A stretch of 64,000 nucleotides of DNA, taken from the NCBI RefSeq assembly GCF_001269925.1, contig NZ_LHVO01000018.1, positions 124,001 through 188,000 of the forward strand. Direction: 5' to 3'. Position 1 is the stretch's first letter; each line of letters starts with the position of its first letter. The notes under the pieces were generated by a model, which saw nothing but the letters and a program-made list of their open reading frames with translations, was not told where the DNA came from and did not search any database. The stretch comes from Pseudomonas sp. MIACH. GTDB taxonomy: Bacteria; Pseudomonadota; Gammaproteobacteria; Pseudomonadales; Pseudomonadaceae. Positions 47,261-57,905 of this stretch are shown in pieces. Both the position numbers and the translations under genes were made by a program.

Positions 47261-48931
47261 TCACGCCCGGATCATCTCCCGCACCTTGGCGGTCAACAAA
47301 TCAAAGGTGAAGGGCTTGGTGATCAACTGCATGCCTGGATCCAGGAACCCGCCACGCACTGCCGCATGTTCGGCATACCCGGTAATAAACAACACCTTAA
47401 GGTCCGGGCGAACCTGCCTGCCGATCTCTGCCAGTTGCCGTCCATTCATCCCTGGCAGCCCCACATCACTGATCATCAGGTCAATGCGCTGGCCGGACTC
47501 GATGATGGGTAATGCCGTGTCAGCATCCCCCGCCTCGACAAACGCATAGCCCAGTTCGCTCAATACCTGGCTGACCAGCACGCGCACCGCCGGGTCGTCC
47601 TCGACGATCAGCACGGTTTCACCGGTAGTGGCGACGGGCAGCAGGGCAGGGTCCAACGGCGTGTCTGCGGTGACTTCACCGATAAAGCGCGGCAGGAACA
47701 GGCTCACCGTGGTGCCTTTGCCCACCTCACTGTGCAGGGTGACATGCCCGCGTGACTGGCGCGCAAAACCGTAGATCATCGACAAGCCCAGGCCGGTACC
47801 CTGGCCGATGGGCTTGGTGGTGAAGAAGGGGTCGAATACCCGGCCAAGCAGGCTTTCCGGTATGCCACAGCCGGTGTCGCTGACGCTCAGCTCCACATAG
47901 TCGCCGGGCGTGAGTGTGCCGTAGGCGGCGGTGAACACGCTGTCAAGATGGCGGTTACTGGTATCGACAATCAGCCGGCCGCCCCCCGGCATGGCATCCC
48001 GGGCGTTGAGGGCCAGGTTGAGCAGGGCGCTTTCGAGTTGATTGGGATCGGCTTCGGCGGTCCACAACAGAGGGTCGAGGCGCATGTCCAAGACGATGCT
48101 TTCGTTAAGGCTGCGTTGCAGCAACTCGCCCATGGACGTGACCAACTGGTTGATCTGAACCGGCTTGGAATCCAGCGACTGCCGCCGCGAGAACGCCAAC
48201 AGGCGGTGGGTCAGGCCGGCGGCGCGGTTGGCGGAGGTCACGCCGAGGTCGATCAGGCTGTCGAGGTCGTCCAACTTGCCGCGGGACACGCGCCGTCGCA
48301 ACAGCTCCAGGCTGCCGATGATGCCGGTCAGCATATTGTTGAAGTCGTGGGCGATACCGCCTGTCAACTGGCCGACGGCTTCCATTTTTTGCGACTGGCG
48401 CAGGGCTTCTTCGTTGCTGCGCAACTGCGCCGTGCGCTCCTCGACTTGCTGTTCAAGGGTCTCCAGGGTGCGCTGCAGGCGCAGTTCGCTTTCGCTCAGG
48501 TCGATCAGCCTGTCGCGCGCATCATATTGCCGGCGCCGGCCGCGCAGGGCGGCGCTCACCAGGCTGATCAGCGTGACCGGATGGAACGGCCGCTCCAGGA
48601 AGGTTACGTTGCCCAGCAAGCCGCTGAGGTGGGATGAGCCGTTCTGCTCGGTACCGCCATGGTGGGTCATCAGCACGATCGGCAGGTCAGACCATGCGGG
48701 CTGCTGATGCAGATGTTCCAGCAGGGGTTCGAGGTCCGCGCCACGCAACGCTTCGGCCGCAATGATCAACAGGCCGGCGCCTTGTTCCAGGGCTTCGCAC
48801 AGCACCGTCAGGTTGCTGGCGATGACCCCGCTGTAGCCGGCCTCGTTGAGCATCATCAGGGCCAACGAGCCGTCACGGCCCATTGGCGCCAGGACAATTG
48901 CGCGCTCGGATAGAGGGGAAATCGCCGTCAC
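47261..48931 (-). CDS. Hybrid histidine kinase co-operonic with KaiC-like ATPase
   Basis: 556 residues, soluble. The N-terminal part (about 1-130) is a degenerate receiver (AIVLAPMGRDGSLALMMLNEAGYSG) without the usual Asp. A coiled coil precedes HisKA (GGIAHDFNNMLTGI), and HATPase follows ([26 protein letters not shown]). The C-terminal receiver has Asp in LMISDVGLPGMNG and Lys in LITKPFTFD. Its start overlaps the KaiC-like gene stop by four bases. The degenerate receiver may be a docking domain for the KaiC-like protein, as in SasA-type partners (inference). Confidence 0.93.
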   Translation of the reverse strand: MTAISPLSERAIVLAPMGRDGSLALMMLNEAGYSGVIASNLTVLCEALEQGAGLLIIAAEALRGADLEPLLEHLHQQPAWSDLPIVLMTHHGGTEQNGSSHLSGLLGNVTFLERPFHPVTLISLVSAALRGRRRQYDARDRLIDLSESELRLQRTLETLEQQVEERTAQLRSNEEALRQSQKMEAVGQLTGGIAHDFNNMLTGIIGSLELLRRRVSRGKLDDLDSLIDLGVTSANRAAGLTHRLLAFSRRQSLDSKPVQINQLVTSMGELLQRSLNESIVLDMRLDPLLWTAEADPNQLESALLNLALNARDAMPGGGRLIVDTSNRHLDSVFTAAYGTLTPGDYVELSVSDTGCGIPESLLGRVFDPFFTTKPIGQGTGLGLSMIYGFARQSRGHVTLHSEVGKGTTVSLFLPRFIGEVTADTPLDPALLPVATTGETVLIVEDDPAVRVLVSQVLSELGYAFVEAGDADTALPIIESGQRIDLMISDVGLPGMNGRQLAEIGRQVRPDLKVLFITGYAEHAAVRGGFLDPGMQLITKPFTFDLLTAKVREMIRA

Positions 48932-50430
48932 ACGCCCTCTTCCTTGAGCAAAGGGGAGCCCGCGCCCATGTAGGTCGGGATCCCGCGCAAGACACCCTGG
49001 AAGTTATCCAGCGGCTCACCGACGGTCATGCCGCCGCTGCCGATACGGTATTCACGGATAGTCGACTCGTGCGCGCCAGTGCGCTTCTTGATGATCGAGA
49101 TGGCGCGGCGCACCTTGCCCAGGGCCTCGAAGTAACGCAACAGGATCACCGTATCGGCCAGGTAAGTGATGTCAACCGGCGCCTGCATGTCGCCGACCAG
49201 CCCGTGTTGCGCGACGGTCATGAATGTCGCCGCGCCACGGCGGTTGAGGTACAGCAGCAGTTCGTGCATGTGCAGGATCAGCGCGTTCTCTTCCGGCATC
49301 GCCGCCTGGTAACCGTTGATGCTGTCGATGACCACGGTCTTGATGCCGCGCTCATCCACGCAACGGCGCACGCGGTGGGAGAACTCGCCGGGCGACAGCT
49401 CGGCCGCGTCCACTTGCTCGATCAGCAGGTTGCCGGTGGCTTGCAGGGCGGCGAGGTCGATGCCCATGTTGTTCATGCGTTCGAACAGCAGGCCCAGTTC
49501 TTCATCGAAGATAAACAGCGCGGCTTTTTCGCCACGGGCTACCGCGGCTGCGGCGAAGATCATCGAGATCAGCGATTTGCCGGTACCGGCAGGGCCAAGG
49601 ATCAGGCTGCTGGAGCCCGTCTCGACACCGCCGCCCATCAACGCATCCAGCTCGCGAATGCCGCTGCTCAACGTCTGACGCACATAACCACCCCGATGCT
49701 CGGCCGCGACCAGGCGCGGGAACACGTGGATGCCATCGTGCATGATGGTGAAGTCGTGAAAACCACCCCGGTATTTTTGCCCGCGATACTTCACCACCCG
49801 CACGCGACGGCGTTCAGCGCCGTAGTTGGGGGTCAGTTCTTCCAGGCGAATCACGCCGTGGGCCACGCTGTGCACGGTCTTGTCGAGGGACTCGGTGGTC
49901 AGGTCGTCGAGCAGCAGCACGGTGGCGTCATAGCGCACGAAGTAATGCTTGATCGCCAGGATCTGCCGGCGATAGCGCAACGAGCTTTGCGCCAGCAGGC
50001 GGATTTCCGAGAGGCTGTCGATTACGACGCGGGTCGGCTTGACCCGTTCCACCACTTCGAAGATCTGCCGGGTGGCTTCGCCCAGCTCCAGGTCGGAGGA
50101 GTACAGCAGGCTCTGCTGATGCTCGGCATCCAGCAGACTTTCCGGCGGGGTCAGCTCAAAAATATGGATATTGTCGTCCAGCTCCCAACCATGGGACTCG
50201 GCGCCCTGGCGTAACTCGCGCTCGGTTTCGGACAGTGTGATGTACAGCGTTCGCTCACCCTCTTTCGCCCCGGCCTGCAAGAAGTGCAGGGCGACCGTGG
50301 TTTTACCGGTGCCAGGTTCACCTTCCAGCAGGAACAGGTGGCTGCGCGATAGACCGCCGCAAAGAATGTCATCAAGACCTTCGATGCCGATGGCTGCTTT
50401 TTCGGTTAACAACGCTTTGGATGTAGACAA
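48928..50430 (-). CDS. Double-domain KaiC-like ATPase
   Basis: 500 residues with two RecA/KaiC domains. Domain 1 has Walker A GEPGTGKTT at 37-45 and RVVIDSLSEIRLL; domain 2 has GPAGTGKSL near 275, FIFDEELG and TVVIDSINGYQAAM. The cyanobacterial Ser431/Thr432 site is not matched (the C-terminal segment reads STIREYRIGSGGM), and no kaiA or kaiB is present. This argues for a non-clock signalling role, as proposed for KaiC homologues in other proteobacteria. First gene of an operon with the hybrid kinase. Confidence 0.93.
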   Translation of the reverse strand: MSTSKALLTEKAAIGIEGLDDILCGGLSRSHLFLLEGEPGTGKTTVALHFLQAGAKEGERTLYITLSETERELRQGAESHGWELDDNIHIFELTPPESLLDAEHQQSLLYSSDLELGEATRQIFEVVERVKPTRVVIDSLSEIRLLAQSSLRYRRQILAIKHYFVRYDATVLLLDDLTTESLDKTVHSVAHGVIRLEELTPNYGAERRRVRVVKYRGQKYRGGFHDFTIMHDGIHVFPRLVAAEHRGGYVRQTLSSGIRELDALMGGGVETGSSSLILGPAGTGKSLISMIFAAAAVARGEKAALFIFDEELGLLFERMNNMGIDLAALQATGNLLIEQVDAAELSPGEFSHRVRRCVDERGIKTVVIDSINGYQAAMPEENALILHMHELLLYLNRRGAATFMTVAQHGLVGDMQAPVDITYLADTVILLRYFEALGKVRRAISIIKKRTGAHESTIREYRIGSGGMTVGEPLDNFQGVLRGIPTYMGAGSPLLKEEGV

Positions 50431-50541
50431 GAAGTGCCCTCAGGTCACATACGAGTAGAGGATGCGCGCCCTTGTGGACGCGCCATGTTCTCTTGACCGT
50501 AGTGCTTTGCGGCGGTTCAAATTGATGCGCGATTATTGCGC

Positions 50542-51600
50542 CTACAGGCCTTGCTGCAGGGCCGGATCGTCAGGGTTTTGCTGTTCGAGCTGGGCAAGCA
50601 GCACCTGCACATTCTGCAATTGGCCGCTTTCTTTCCAGTAGTTGACCAGCAGCACCCGCGCCTTGCGATTGGCCGGGTGGCGCTGGATGATTTCTTCCAA
50701 TTGGCGCTGGGCGGCTTCCAGTTCCTGCTGGGCGTGCAGGGTGGTGGCCAGGTCATAACGATAATCCTGGTTGTCCGGCTCCAACTCCACTGCCTTGGAC
50801 AGGCCCAGCAGCGCATAAGGACGCTCGCCGTGGTGCAGCAACCACATGCCGAGGGCGTGCTGCAGGTAGGCCGATTCCGGATGCGCCGCCAATTGCCGCG
50901 CCAACAACTGGCGGGAATCGTCGGTCTTGCCCTGCTTATCCAGCAATTCGATTTGAGCCACCACGGCCTGCAGGTTATCCGGTTGCAGGCGCATGGCCTG
51001 CTCCAGGGCATGTTGCGCCTCGGGCAACAGGGCGCTGTGGATGTACAGGCGTGCCAGTTGAATCCAGCCTTCGGCGGTTTCGGGCTGGGCCTTGAGCTTC
51101 TTCACGAACTCATCGAGTACTTGCTGCAACGGTCCGAAATACAGCCCCAGGGTATCGGGCGACAGTCCGAGCAAGGCATTCGCGGCGGCAAAGCGCACCT
51201 CCTGCTCGGGGTCATCCAGCGCCGGGCCGAGCAACAGCGTGCGTTGGCCGGTCGGCACCAGGCCGACAATGCTGTGGATGGCGGCCTCGCGTACCCGCGG
51301 TGATTCGCTGCTGAGGTCTTTATCCGCGAGCTTCAAGGCTTGGGGGCTGGGGTAGTTGGGCAGTTCGACGTGCAACGCGGCGCGGCGCTCGGGTGTCAGG
51401 TCCGGCCGGCCCAATTGCTGATACAGCACGCGCGCGGCGCCTGGCTCACCGTTGTGCGCCTGTTTCAGGGCTTTGGAGTAACCATGGGCAATGGCGGGAG
51501 GCACGGCCACCTGGGTGTTGCGGGAGAAATACCAGGTGATCAGCACAATCAACAACAGGGCGCACAGGCCGACGATGGAGTAACGGCGTGACTTTGACAT
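50542..51600 (-). CDS. Membrane-anchored HEAT/TPR repeat protein
   Basis: 352 residues. One N-terminal transmembrane helix (about 8-25, IVGLCALLLIVLITWYF) is followed by HEAT-like repeats (about 75-145, SPRVREAAIHSIVGLV, DDPEQEVRFAAANALLG) and several TPRs (about 165-350, AEGWIQLARLYIHSALLPEAQHALEQAM and following). It is a predicted periplasmic scaffold. It lies 111 bases upstream... on the same strand and downstream of nothing but the bestrophin gene, so a functional tie to the KaiC operon is possible but unproven. Confidence 0.88.
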   Translation of the reverse strand: MSKSRRYSIVGLCALLLIVLITWYFSRNTQVAVPPAIAHGYSKALKQAHNGEPGAARVLYQQLGRPDLTPERRAALHVELPNYPSPQALKLADKDLSSESPRVREAAIHSIVGLVPTGQRTLLLGPALDDPEQEVRFAAANALLGLSPDTLGLYFGPLQQVLDEFVKKLKAQPETAEGWIQLARLYIHSALLPEAQHALEQAMRLQPDNLQAVVAQIELLDKQGKTDDSRQLLARQLAAHPESAYLQHALGMWLLHHGERPYALLGLSKAVELEPDNQDYRYDLATTLHAQQELEAAQRQLEEIIQRHPANRKARVLLVNYWKESGQLQNVQVLLAQLEQQNPDDPALQQGL

Positions 51601-51676
51601 GCAGGCGTCCGAAAGCTTGGGCAGCTAGAGCAAAGCCATCAGCTTCGGTCAGACCAGGGCAGGTGTCAAACCTGTG

Positions 51677-52570
51677 TCAGGTGAGCACGTATTCCACCGG
51701 CTCCAGGGCTGGCGGCAACTCGGTTTCGCCCAGCGCGGCGAGCACCTCGCGCTCCAGGGTGCGCAGCAGCGCATTGCAGGGCAGGTCGTTTTCGTCGAAG
51801 CCGAAGGGGTCTTCCAGGTCATCGCCGATTTCATCCAGGCCAAAGAAGGTGTAGCTGACGATTGCGGTGAACACCGGCGTCAGCCAGCCCAGTGGCTCGG
51901 CCATGGCGAACGGCAACAGAATGCAGAACAGGTAGATGGTGCGGTGCAGCAGCAAGGTATAGGGGAAGGGCAGCGGGGTTGTCTTGATGCGTTCGCATGA
52001 GGCCTGGACCTGGCTGAGGCTGACCAACCGGGTTTCCAGCTGGGTGTAGCGCCATTCGCTGAGTACGCCTTGCTCGGTCAGTACGGAAAAACGCGCACCG
52101 ACCGCCTGCAACAGCTTGTCCGGGAGATTGGGGTGGCGGCTGTCCACCTCGCTCCAGGGCTGGATTGCCCGGGCTTCATCTTCATGGCGCAAACGCGCGA
52201 TCAGCCCGTGGGCAAACCCGCACAGTGCGCGCAGCAGGGCGGCACGTTCGGCCGGGTCGCTGAGTACCTGGGTTTGGCGAATCAGCGAGCGCACATCGAT
52301 GATCATCTGCCCCAACTGCTTGCGACCTTCCCACCAGCGGTCATAGCAGGCGTTATTGCGAAAGCTCATGAAGATCGACAGCGACAGCCCCAGCAGCGTA
52401 AACGGCGTGGCATTAACTTTGGAGAAGTACGCCGGGTGCAGGGTTTCCACCAGCACGATCACCGAGGCCAGCAACGTCACCAGCAGGCTGCGCAGCGCGA
52501 TGCGCTTGGCAATCGAGCCCTTGAGGGAGAACAGGATACCCAGGAGGTTGGGTTTGGGACGCACGATCAT
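51677..52570 (-). CDS. Bestrophin-like anion channel (UPF0187)
   Basis: 297 residues. MIVRPKPNLLGILFSLKGSIAKRI leads into two helices with TPFTLLGLSLSIFMSFRNNACYDRWWEGRKQLG, the strongest bestrophin family block. A second pair of helices (IYLFCILLPFAMAEPLGWLTPVFTAIVSYTFFGLDEIG) follows, then the acidic EDPFGFDENDLP that binds Ca2+ in animal homologues. It forms a predicted pentameric inner-membrane ion channel. Confidence 0.92.
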   Translation of the reverse strand: MIVRPKPNLLGILFSLKGSIAKRIALRSLLVTLLASVIVLVETLHPAYFSKVNATPFTLLGLSLSIFMSFRNNACYDRWWEGRKQLGQMIIDVRSLIRQTQVLSDPAERAALLRALCGFAHGLIARLRHEDEARAIQPWSEVDSRHPNLPDKLLQAVGARFSVLTEQGVLSEWRYTQLETRLVSLSQVQASCERIKTTPLPFPYTLLLHRTIYLFCILLPFAMAEPLGWLTPVFTAIVSYTFFGLDEIGDDLEDPFGFDENDLPCNALLRTLEREVLAALGETELPPALEPVEYVLT

Positions 52571-52784
52571 CGGGAGCAGGACTTCTTCGGTGGCGCAGGC
52601 CCTCAGGTTAGGAGCTCGCGCGATCGACGTCCAATCGCTTGGGCTGACCGGCCGATCAGCGGGGTCGATGATTGGCCAAACCAGTCAGCCAAGTTGAAGG
52701 CTTTGACCATTGCCGCTGCAGCGCTGCGGGGCGACTATTTCCCGGGTTCCGTCCTTAGTTGATGCACAGTTCAAGGAAACAATG

Positions 52785-53552
52785 ATGCAGATTCAGAACA
52801 AGATTTTCCTCGTCAGTGGCGGCGCGTCAGGCCTGGGCGCAGCCACCGCTGAAATGCTCGTAGCGGCCGGCGCCAAAGTGATGCTGGTGGACTTGAACGC
52901 CGACGCCGTAGCCGCCAAGGCCAAGCAGCTCGGCGACAACGCCCGCAGCGCAGTGGCGGATATCAGCCAGGAAGCGGCTGCCGACGCCGCCGTGCAGGCA
53001 ACGGTCGCGGCGTTTGGCGGCTTGCATGGTTTGGTCAACTGCGCGGGCGTGGTACGCGGTGAAAAGATCCTCGGTAAGAATGGCCCTCATGGCCTGGCCA
53101 GCTTTGCCCAGGTGATCAACGTCAACCTGATCGGCAGCTTCAACCTGTTGCGCCTGGCGGCAGCGGCCATCGCTGAAACCGAAGCGAATGCCGATGGCGA
53201 GCGCGGCGTGATCATCAACACCGCCTCCGTGGCGGCCTTTGACGGGCAGATCGGCCAGGCGGCCTACGCCGCGTCGAAAGGCGCGATTGCCAGCCTCACG
53301 TTGCCCGCGGCCCGTGAGCTGGCGCGCTTCGGTATTCGGGTGATGACCATCGCCCCGGGCATTTTCGAAACACCGATGATGGCCGGCATGACCCCCGAAG
53401 TACGCGACTCCCTGGCCGCCGGCGTGCCGTTTCCGCCGCGCCTGGGCAAACCCGCCGAGTACGCCGCACTGGTGCGGCACATCATTGAAAACAGCATGCT
53501 CAATGGCGAGGTGATCCGTCTCGACGGCGCCTTGCGCATGGCTGCCAAGTAA
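52785..53552 (+). CDS. Short-chain 3-hydroxyacyl-CoA dehydrogenase (HSD10-like)
   Basis: 255 residues. NAD-binding [17 protein letters not shown], catalytic Ser in [12 protein letters not shown], Tyr-Lys in [10 protein letters not shown]. It resembles type 10 dehydrogenases that oxidise 2-methyl-3-hydroxybutyryl-CoA to 2-methylacetoacetyl-CoA in isoleucine breakdown. AAGGA is seven bases before ATG 52785; ATG 52782 is the alternative. First of four tightly spaced genes (gaps of 11-12 bases) with thiolase, acyl-CoA dehydrogenase and enoyl-CoA hydratase. Confidence 0.92.
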   Translation: MQIQNKIFLVSGGASGLGAATAEMLVAAGAKVMLVDLNADAVAAKAKQLGDNARSAVADISQEAAADAAVQATVAAFGGLHGLVNCAGVVRGEKILGKNGPHGLASFAQVINVNLIGSFNLLRLAAAAIAETEANADGERGVIINTASVAAFDGQIGQAAYAASKGAIASLTLPAARELARFGIRVMTIAPGIFETPMMAGMTPEVRDSLAAGVPFPPRLGKPAEYAALVRHIIENSMLNGEVIRLDGALRMAAK

Positions 53553-53563
53553 GGAGCACTTCC

Positions 53564-54748
53564 ATGACCGATCCTATCGTCATCGTCAGCGCCGTGCGCA
53601 CGCCCATGGGCGGGTTCCAGGGCGACCTCAAGGGCCTGACCGCGCCGCAATTGGGTTCCGCCGCCATCCGTGCAGCGGTCGAGCGTGCCGGCATTGCCAG
53701 CGACGCCGTGGATGAAGTGTTGTTTGGTTGCGTGCTGCCCGCCGGCCTCGGCCAGGCACCTGCGCGCCAAGCCGCCCTGGGCGCGGGCCTGGACAAATCC
53801 ACACGCTGCACCACCCTCAACAAGATGTGCGGCTCGGGCATGGAGGCGGCGATCCTGGCCCATGACTCGCTGCTGGCGGGCAGTGTCGATGTGGTGATCG
53901 CCGGGGGCATGGAAAGCATGTCCAACGCGCCGTACCTGCTGGATCGCGCCCGCAGCGGCTACCGCATGGGCCACGGCCGCGTGCTCGACCACATGTTTCT
54001 CGACGGCCTGGAGGATGCCTACGACAAGGGCCGCCTGATGGGCACCTTTGCCGAGGAATGCGCGCAGCTGAACGGCTTCAGTCGTGAGACACAGGATGCG
54101 TTCGCCATCGCTTCGCTGACCCGTGCGCAAGAAGCAATTGCCCATGGCAGCTTCGCCGCCGAAATTGTCCCGGTACAGGTCACCGTCGGCAAAGAGCAGA
54201 AAACCATCCTGCATGACGAACAACCACCCAAGGCCAAGCTGGAAAAAATCCCCAGTCTGAAACCGGCGTTCCGCGAAGGTGGCACCGTCACGGCGGCCAA
54301 TTCCAGCTCGATTTCCGACGGCGCGGCAGCGTTGCTGTTGATGCGTGAGTCCGAGGCACAGAAGCGCGGCCTTAAACCACTGGCGGTGATCCACGGGCAC
54401 GCGGCGTTTGCCGATGAGCCGGGGCTGTTTCCAGTGGCGCCGGTGGGGGCGATTCGTAAGTTGATGAGCAAGACCGGCTGGAGCATCGCCGATGTGGATC
54501 TGTTCGAAATCAACGAAGCCTTTGCCGTGGTCAGCCTGGTGACCATGAGCAAGCTGGAAATTCCCCATGCCAAGGTCAATATCCACGGCGGCGCCTGCGC
54601 CCTGGGCCATCCGATTGGCGCATCCGGCGCGCGGATCCTGGTGACCCTGCTCTCGGCGCTGCGCCAGAAAGGCCTCAAGCGTGGCGTTGCTGCCATTTGC
54701 ATCGGCGGTGGTGAAGCCACGGCCATGGCCGTTGAATGCCTGTATTAA
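53564..54748 (+). CDS. Acetyl-CoA C-acyltransferase (thiolase)
   Basis: 394 residues. Nucleophile Cys89 in LNKMCGSGMEAA, His in HGGACALGHPIGASGAR, second Cys in AAICIGGGEATAM. It cleaves 3-ketoacyl-CoA; in this operon 2-methylacetoacetyl-CoA (to acetyl-CoA and propionyl-CoA) is the likely substrate. AAGGAG precedes the start. Confidence 0.94.
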   Translation: MTDPIVIVSAVRTPMGGFQGDLKGLTAPQLGSAAIRAAVERAGIASDAVDEVLFGCVLPAGLGQAPARQAALGAGLDKSTRCTTLNKMCGSGMEAAILAHDSLLAGSVDVVIAGGMESMSNAPYLLDRARSGYRMGHGRVLDHMFLDGLEDAYDKGRLMGTFAEECAQLNGFSRETQDAFAIASLTRAQEAIAHGSFAAEIVPVQVTVGKEQKTILHDEQPPKAKLEKIPSLKPAFREGGTVTAANSSSISDGAAALLLMRESEAQKRGLKPLAVIHGHAAFADEPGLFPVAPVGAIRKLMSKTGWSIADVDLFEINEAFAVVSLVTMSKLEIPHAKVNIHGGACALGHPIGASGARILVTLLSALRQKGLKRGVAAICIGGGEATAMAVECLY

Positions 54749-54760
54749 GGACTGATCCCC

Positions 54761-55888
54761 ATGCTGCCCAATGACGAACAACTGCAAATCAGCGACGCGG
54801 CCCGGCAATTTGCCCAGGAGCGGCTCAAGCCGTTTGCCGCCGAATGGGACCGTGAGCACCGCTTTCCCAAGGAAGCCATCAGCGAGATGGCCGAACTGGG
54901 CTTTTTCGGCATGCTGGTGCCGGAACAGTGGGGCGGGTGCGACACCGGTTACCTGGCCTACGCCATGGCCCTGGAGGAAATCGCCGCCGGTGACGGCGCC
55001 TGCTCGACCATCATGAGCGTGCATAACTCGGTAGGCTGCGTGCCTATCCTCACTTTCGGCAACGATCAGCAGAAGGCGCAATTCCTCAAGCCCCTGGCCA
55101 GTGGCGCCATGCTCGGTGCGTTCGCCCTGACTGAACCCCAGGCCGGCTCGGATGCCAGCGGCTTGAAAGCCCGCGCACGCCTTGAAGGCGATCATTACGT
55201 GCTCAACGGCTGCAAACAGTTCATCACCTCCGGCCAGAATGCCGGGGTAGTGATTGTGTTTGCGGTGACCGACCCGGCAGCGGGCAAGCGTGGGATCAGC
55301 GCGTTTATCGTGCCCACCGATTCGCCGGGCTACAGCGTGGCGCGGGTCGAGGACAAGCTCGGCCAGCATGCGTCCGATACCTGCCAGATCCTGTTCGAGG
55401 ATGTAAAGGTGCCGGTGGCTAACCGTCTTGGGGAGGAGGGCGAGGGCTACAAGATCGCCCTGGCCAACCTTGAAGGAGGTCGCGTCGGCATCGCCTCGCA
55501 ATCGGTGGGCATGGCCCGTGCAGCCTTTGAAGCGGCCCGCGACTACGCCCGTGAGCGCGAGAGCTTTGGCAAGCCCATCATTGAACACCAGGCCGTGGCT
55601 TTTCGCCTGGCGGACATGGCCACGCAAATTGCCGTGGCGCGGCAGATGGTGCATTACGCCGCTGCGCTGCGTGACAGTGGCAAGCCCGCCCTGGTGGAGG
55701 CCTCGATGGCCAAGCTGTTCGCGTCGGAAATGGCCGAGAAAGTCTGTTCCGCCGCCTTGCAAACCCTCGGCGGTTACGGTTACCTGAGCGACTTCCCCGT
55801 GGAGCGGATCTACCGCGATGTGCGGGTTTGCCAGATTTACGAAGGCACCAGCGATATTCAACGCATGGTCATCTCACGCAATCTCTAA
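54761..55888 (+). CDS. Acyl-CoA dehydrogenase (short/branched chain), copy 1
   Basis: 375 residues, the usual ACAD length. FAD-binding [22 protein letters not shown], and the catalytic-base segment [16 protein letters not shown]. It is followed directly by enoyl-CoA hydratase. The context favours 2-methylbutanoyl-CoA or isobutyryl-CoA as substrate. It differs from copy 2 (56751-57902) over much of its length, so the two probably have separate substrates. Confidence 0.93.
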   Translation: MLPNDEQLQISDAARQFAQERLKPFAAEWDREHRFPKEAISEMAELGFFGMLVPEQWGGCDTGYLAYAMALEEIAAGDGACSTIMSVHNSVGCVPILTFGNDQQKAQFLKPLASGAMLGAFALTEPQAGSDASGLKARARLEGDHYVLNGCKQFITSGQNAGVVIVFAVTDPAAGKRGISAFIVPTDSPGYSVARVEDKLGQHASDTCQILFEDVKVPVANRLGEEGEGYKIALANLEGGRVGIASQSVGMARAAFEAARDYARERESFGKPIIEHQAVAFRLADMATQIAVARQMVHYAAALRDSGKPALVEASMAKLFASEMAEKVCSAALQTLGGYGYLSDFPVERIYRDVRVCQIYEGTSDIQRMVISRNL

Positions 55889-55899
55889 GGAGCCGATAC

Positions 55900-56673
<774 letters not shown>

Positions 56674-56698
56674 GCGATCCTTTAAACATTGAGGATCA

Positions 56699-56731
56699 AA
56701 TGTGGGAGGGGGCTTGTCCCCCTCCCACATT
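56699..56731. repeat. Perfect 14-base intergenic palindrome (REP-like)
   Basis: AATGTGGGAGGGGG and CCCCCTCCCACATT flank a CTTGT loop, between convergent genes. The arms match the element at 20413-20456. It may act as a terminator-like or REP structure. Confidence 0.75.
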
Positions 56732-56750
56732 GGGTTTTGTGGTGTGTCAG

Positions 56751-57902
56751 TTAGAGCTGGTAGTGCTTGAGCTCTCTGGCAATCACCATCCGCTGAATCT
56801 CGCTGGTCCCTTCGTAAATCTGCGTGATCCGCGCATCCCGGTAGTAACGCTCCACTGGGTAATCCTCCAGATATCCATAGCCGCCATGAATCTGCATCGC
56901 ACTGGAGCAGACTTTCTCGGCCATTTCCGAGGCAAACAGCTTGGCCTGGGACGCTTCCGAGAGGCAGGGCTTGCCGGCGCTGCGCAGGCGCGCCGCGTGC
57001 AGGATCAGTAAGCGGGCAGCGTTCAAGCGGGTTTGCATATCCGCCAGCAGGTTGGCCACGCTTTGGTGCTCGATAATTGCCTTGTCGAACTGCACCCGGT
57101 CGCGGGCATAGGCAAGTGCTGCCTCAAAGGCTGCACGGGCGATGCCCAGGGCTTGGGCGGCAATGCCGATGCGGCCGCCTTCGAGGTTGGACAGGGCGAT
57201 GGCCAAGCCTTTACCGCGCTCGCCAAGCAGGTTGGCCTCGGGCACGCTGCATTGGTTCAGGGTGACGGCGCAGGTGTCCGAGGCCCGAATACCCATCTTG
57301 TGCTCAGTGCGGTCGACCACAAAACCTGGGGTGTCGGTAGGCACCAGGAACGCGGAAATACCTTTCTTGCCCAGGTCCGGGTCGGTCACGGCAAATACAA
57401 TCGCCAGCTTGGCGCGCTTGCCATTACTGACGAACTGCTTGGCGCCATTGATCACCCACTGGCCGTCGCGCAGTTCGGCCCGGGTGCGCAGGTTGTGCGC
57501 CTCGGAGCCGGCCTGGGGTTCGGTCAGGCAGAAACAGCCAATCGCCTGGCCACTGGCAAGGTCGGCCAGCCAGGTTTGTTTTTGCTCTGTTGTGCCGTAG
57601 TTGAGGATTGGCCCGCAACCGACTGAATTATGGATACTCATCAGCGCGCCGGTAGCGCCATCACCTGCGGAAATTTCCTCCACCGCGAGGGCATAGGCGA
57701 CGTAATCGACATAGGTGCCGCCCCATTCTTCCGGCACTACCATGCCCAGCAGGCCCAGTTCGCCCATCTTCGCCACCAGGGCGTCGTCGATCCAGCCAGC
57801 TTTCTCCCAAGCTTGGGCATGGGGGGCAATCTCGCCACGGGCGAAGTCGCGCGCCATGTCGCGGATCATTACCTGTTCTTCAGTGTATTCAATATCTTGC
57901 AT
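56751..57902 (-). CDS. Acyl-CoA dehydrogenase (isobutyryl-CoA-type candidate), copy 2
   Basis: 383 residues. [14 protein letters not shown] (FAD/substrate), [18 protein letters not shown], and [19 protein letters not shown] with the catalytic-base region. It is followed after three bases upstream in reading order by the 3-hydroxyisobutyryl-CoA hydrolase gene, whose product acts two steps later in valine breakdown, so isobutyryl-CoA is the favoured substrate (inference). Confidence 0.92.
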   Translation of the reverse strand: MQDIEYTEEQVMIRDMARDFARGEIAPHAQAWEKAGWIDDALVAKMGELGLLGMVVPEEWGGTYVDYVAYALAVEEISAGDGATGALMSIHNSVGCGPILNYGTTEQKQTWLADLASGQAIGCFCLTEPQAGSEAHNLRTRAELRDGQWVINGAKQFVSNGKRAKLAIVFAVTDPDLGKKGISAFLVPTDTPGFVVDRTEHKMGIRASDTCAVTLNQCSVPEANLLGERGKGLAIALSNLEGGRIGIAAQALGIARAAFEAALAYARDRVQFDKAIIEHQSVANLLADMQTRLNAARLLILHAARLRSAGKPCLSEASQAKLFASEMAEKVCSSAMQIHGGYGYLEDYPVERYYRDARITQIYEGTSEIQRMVIARELKHYQL

Positions 57903-57905
57903 GGC

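Noticed and set aside
53264..55861. Long minus-strand open frame (about 860 codons) over the thiolase and acyl-CoA dehydrogenase genes
   Set aside because: It crosses several certain plus-strand genes and has no domain; an effect of high third-position GC.
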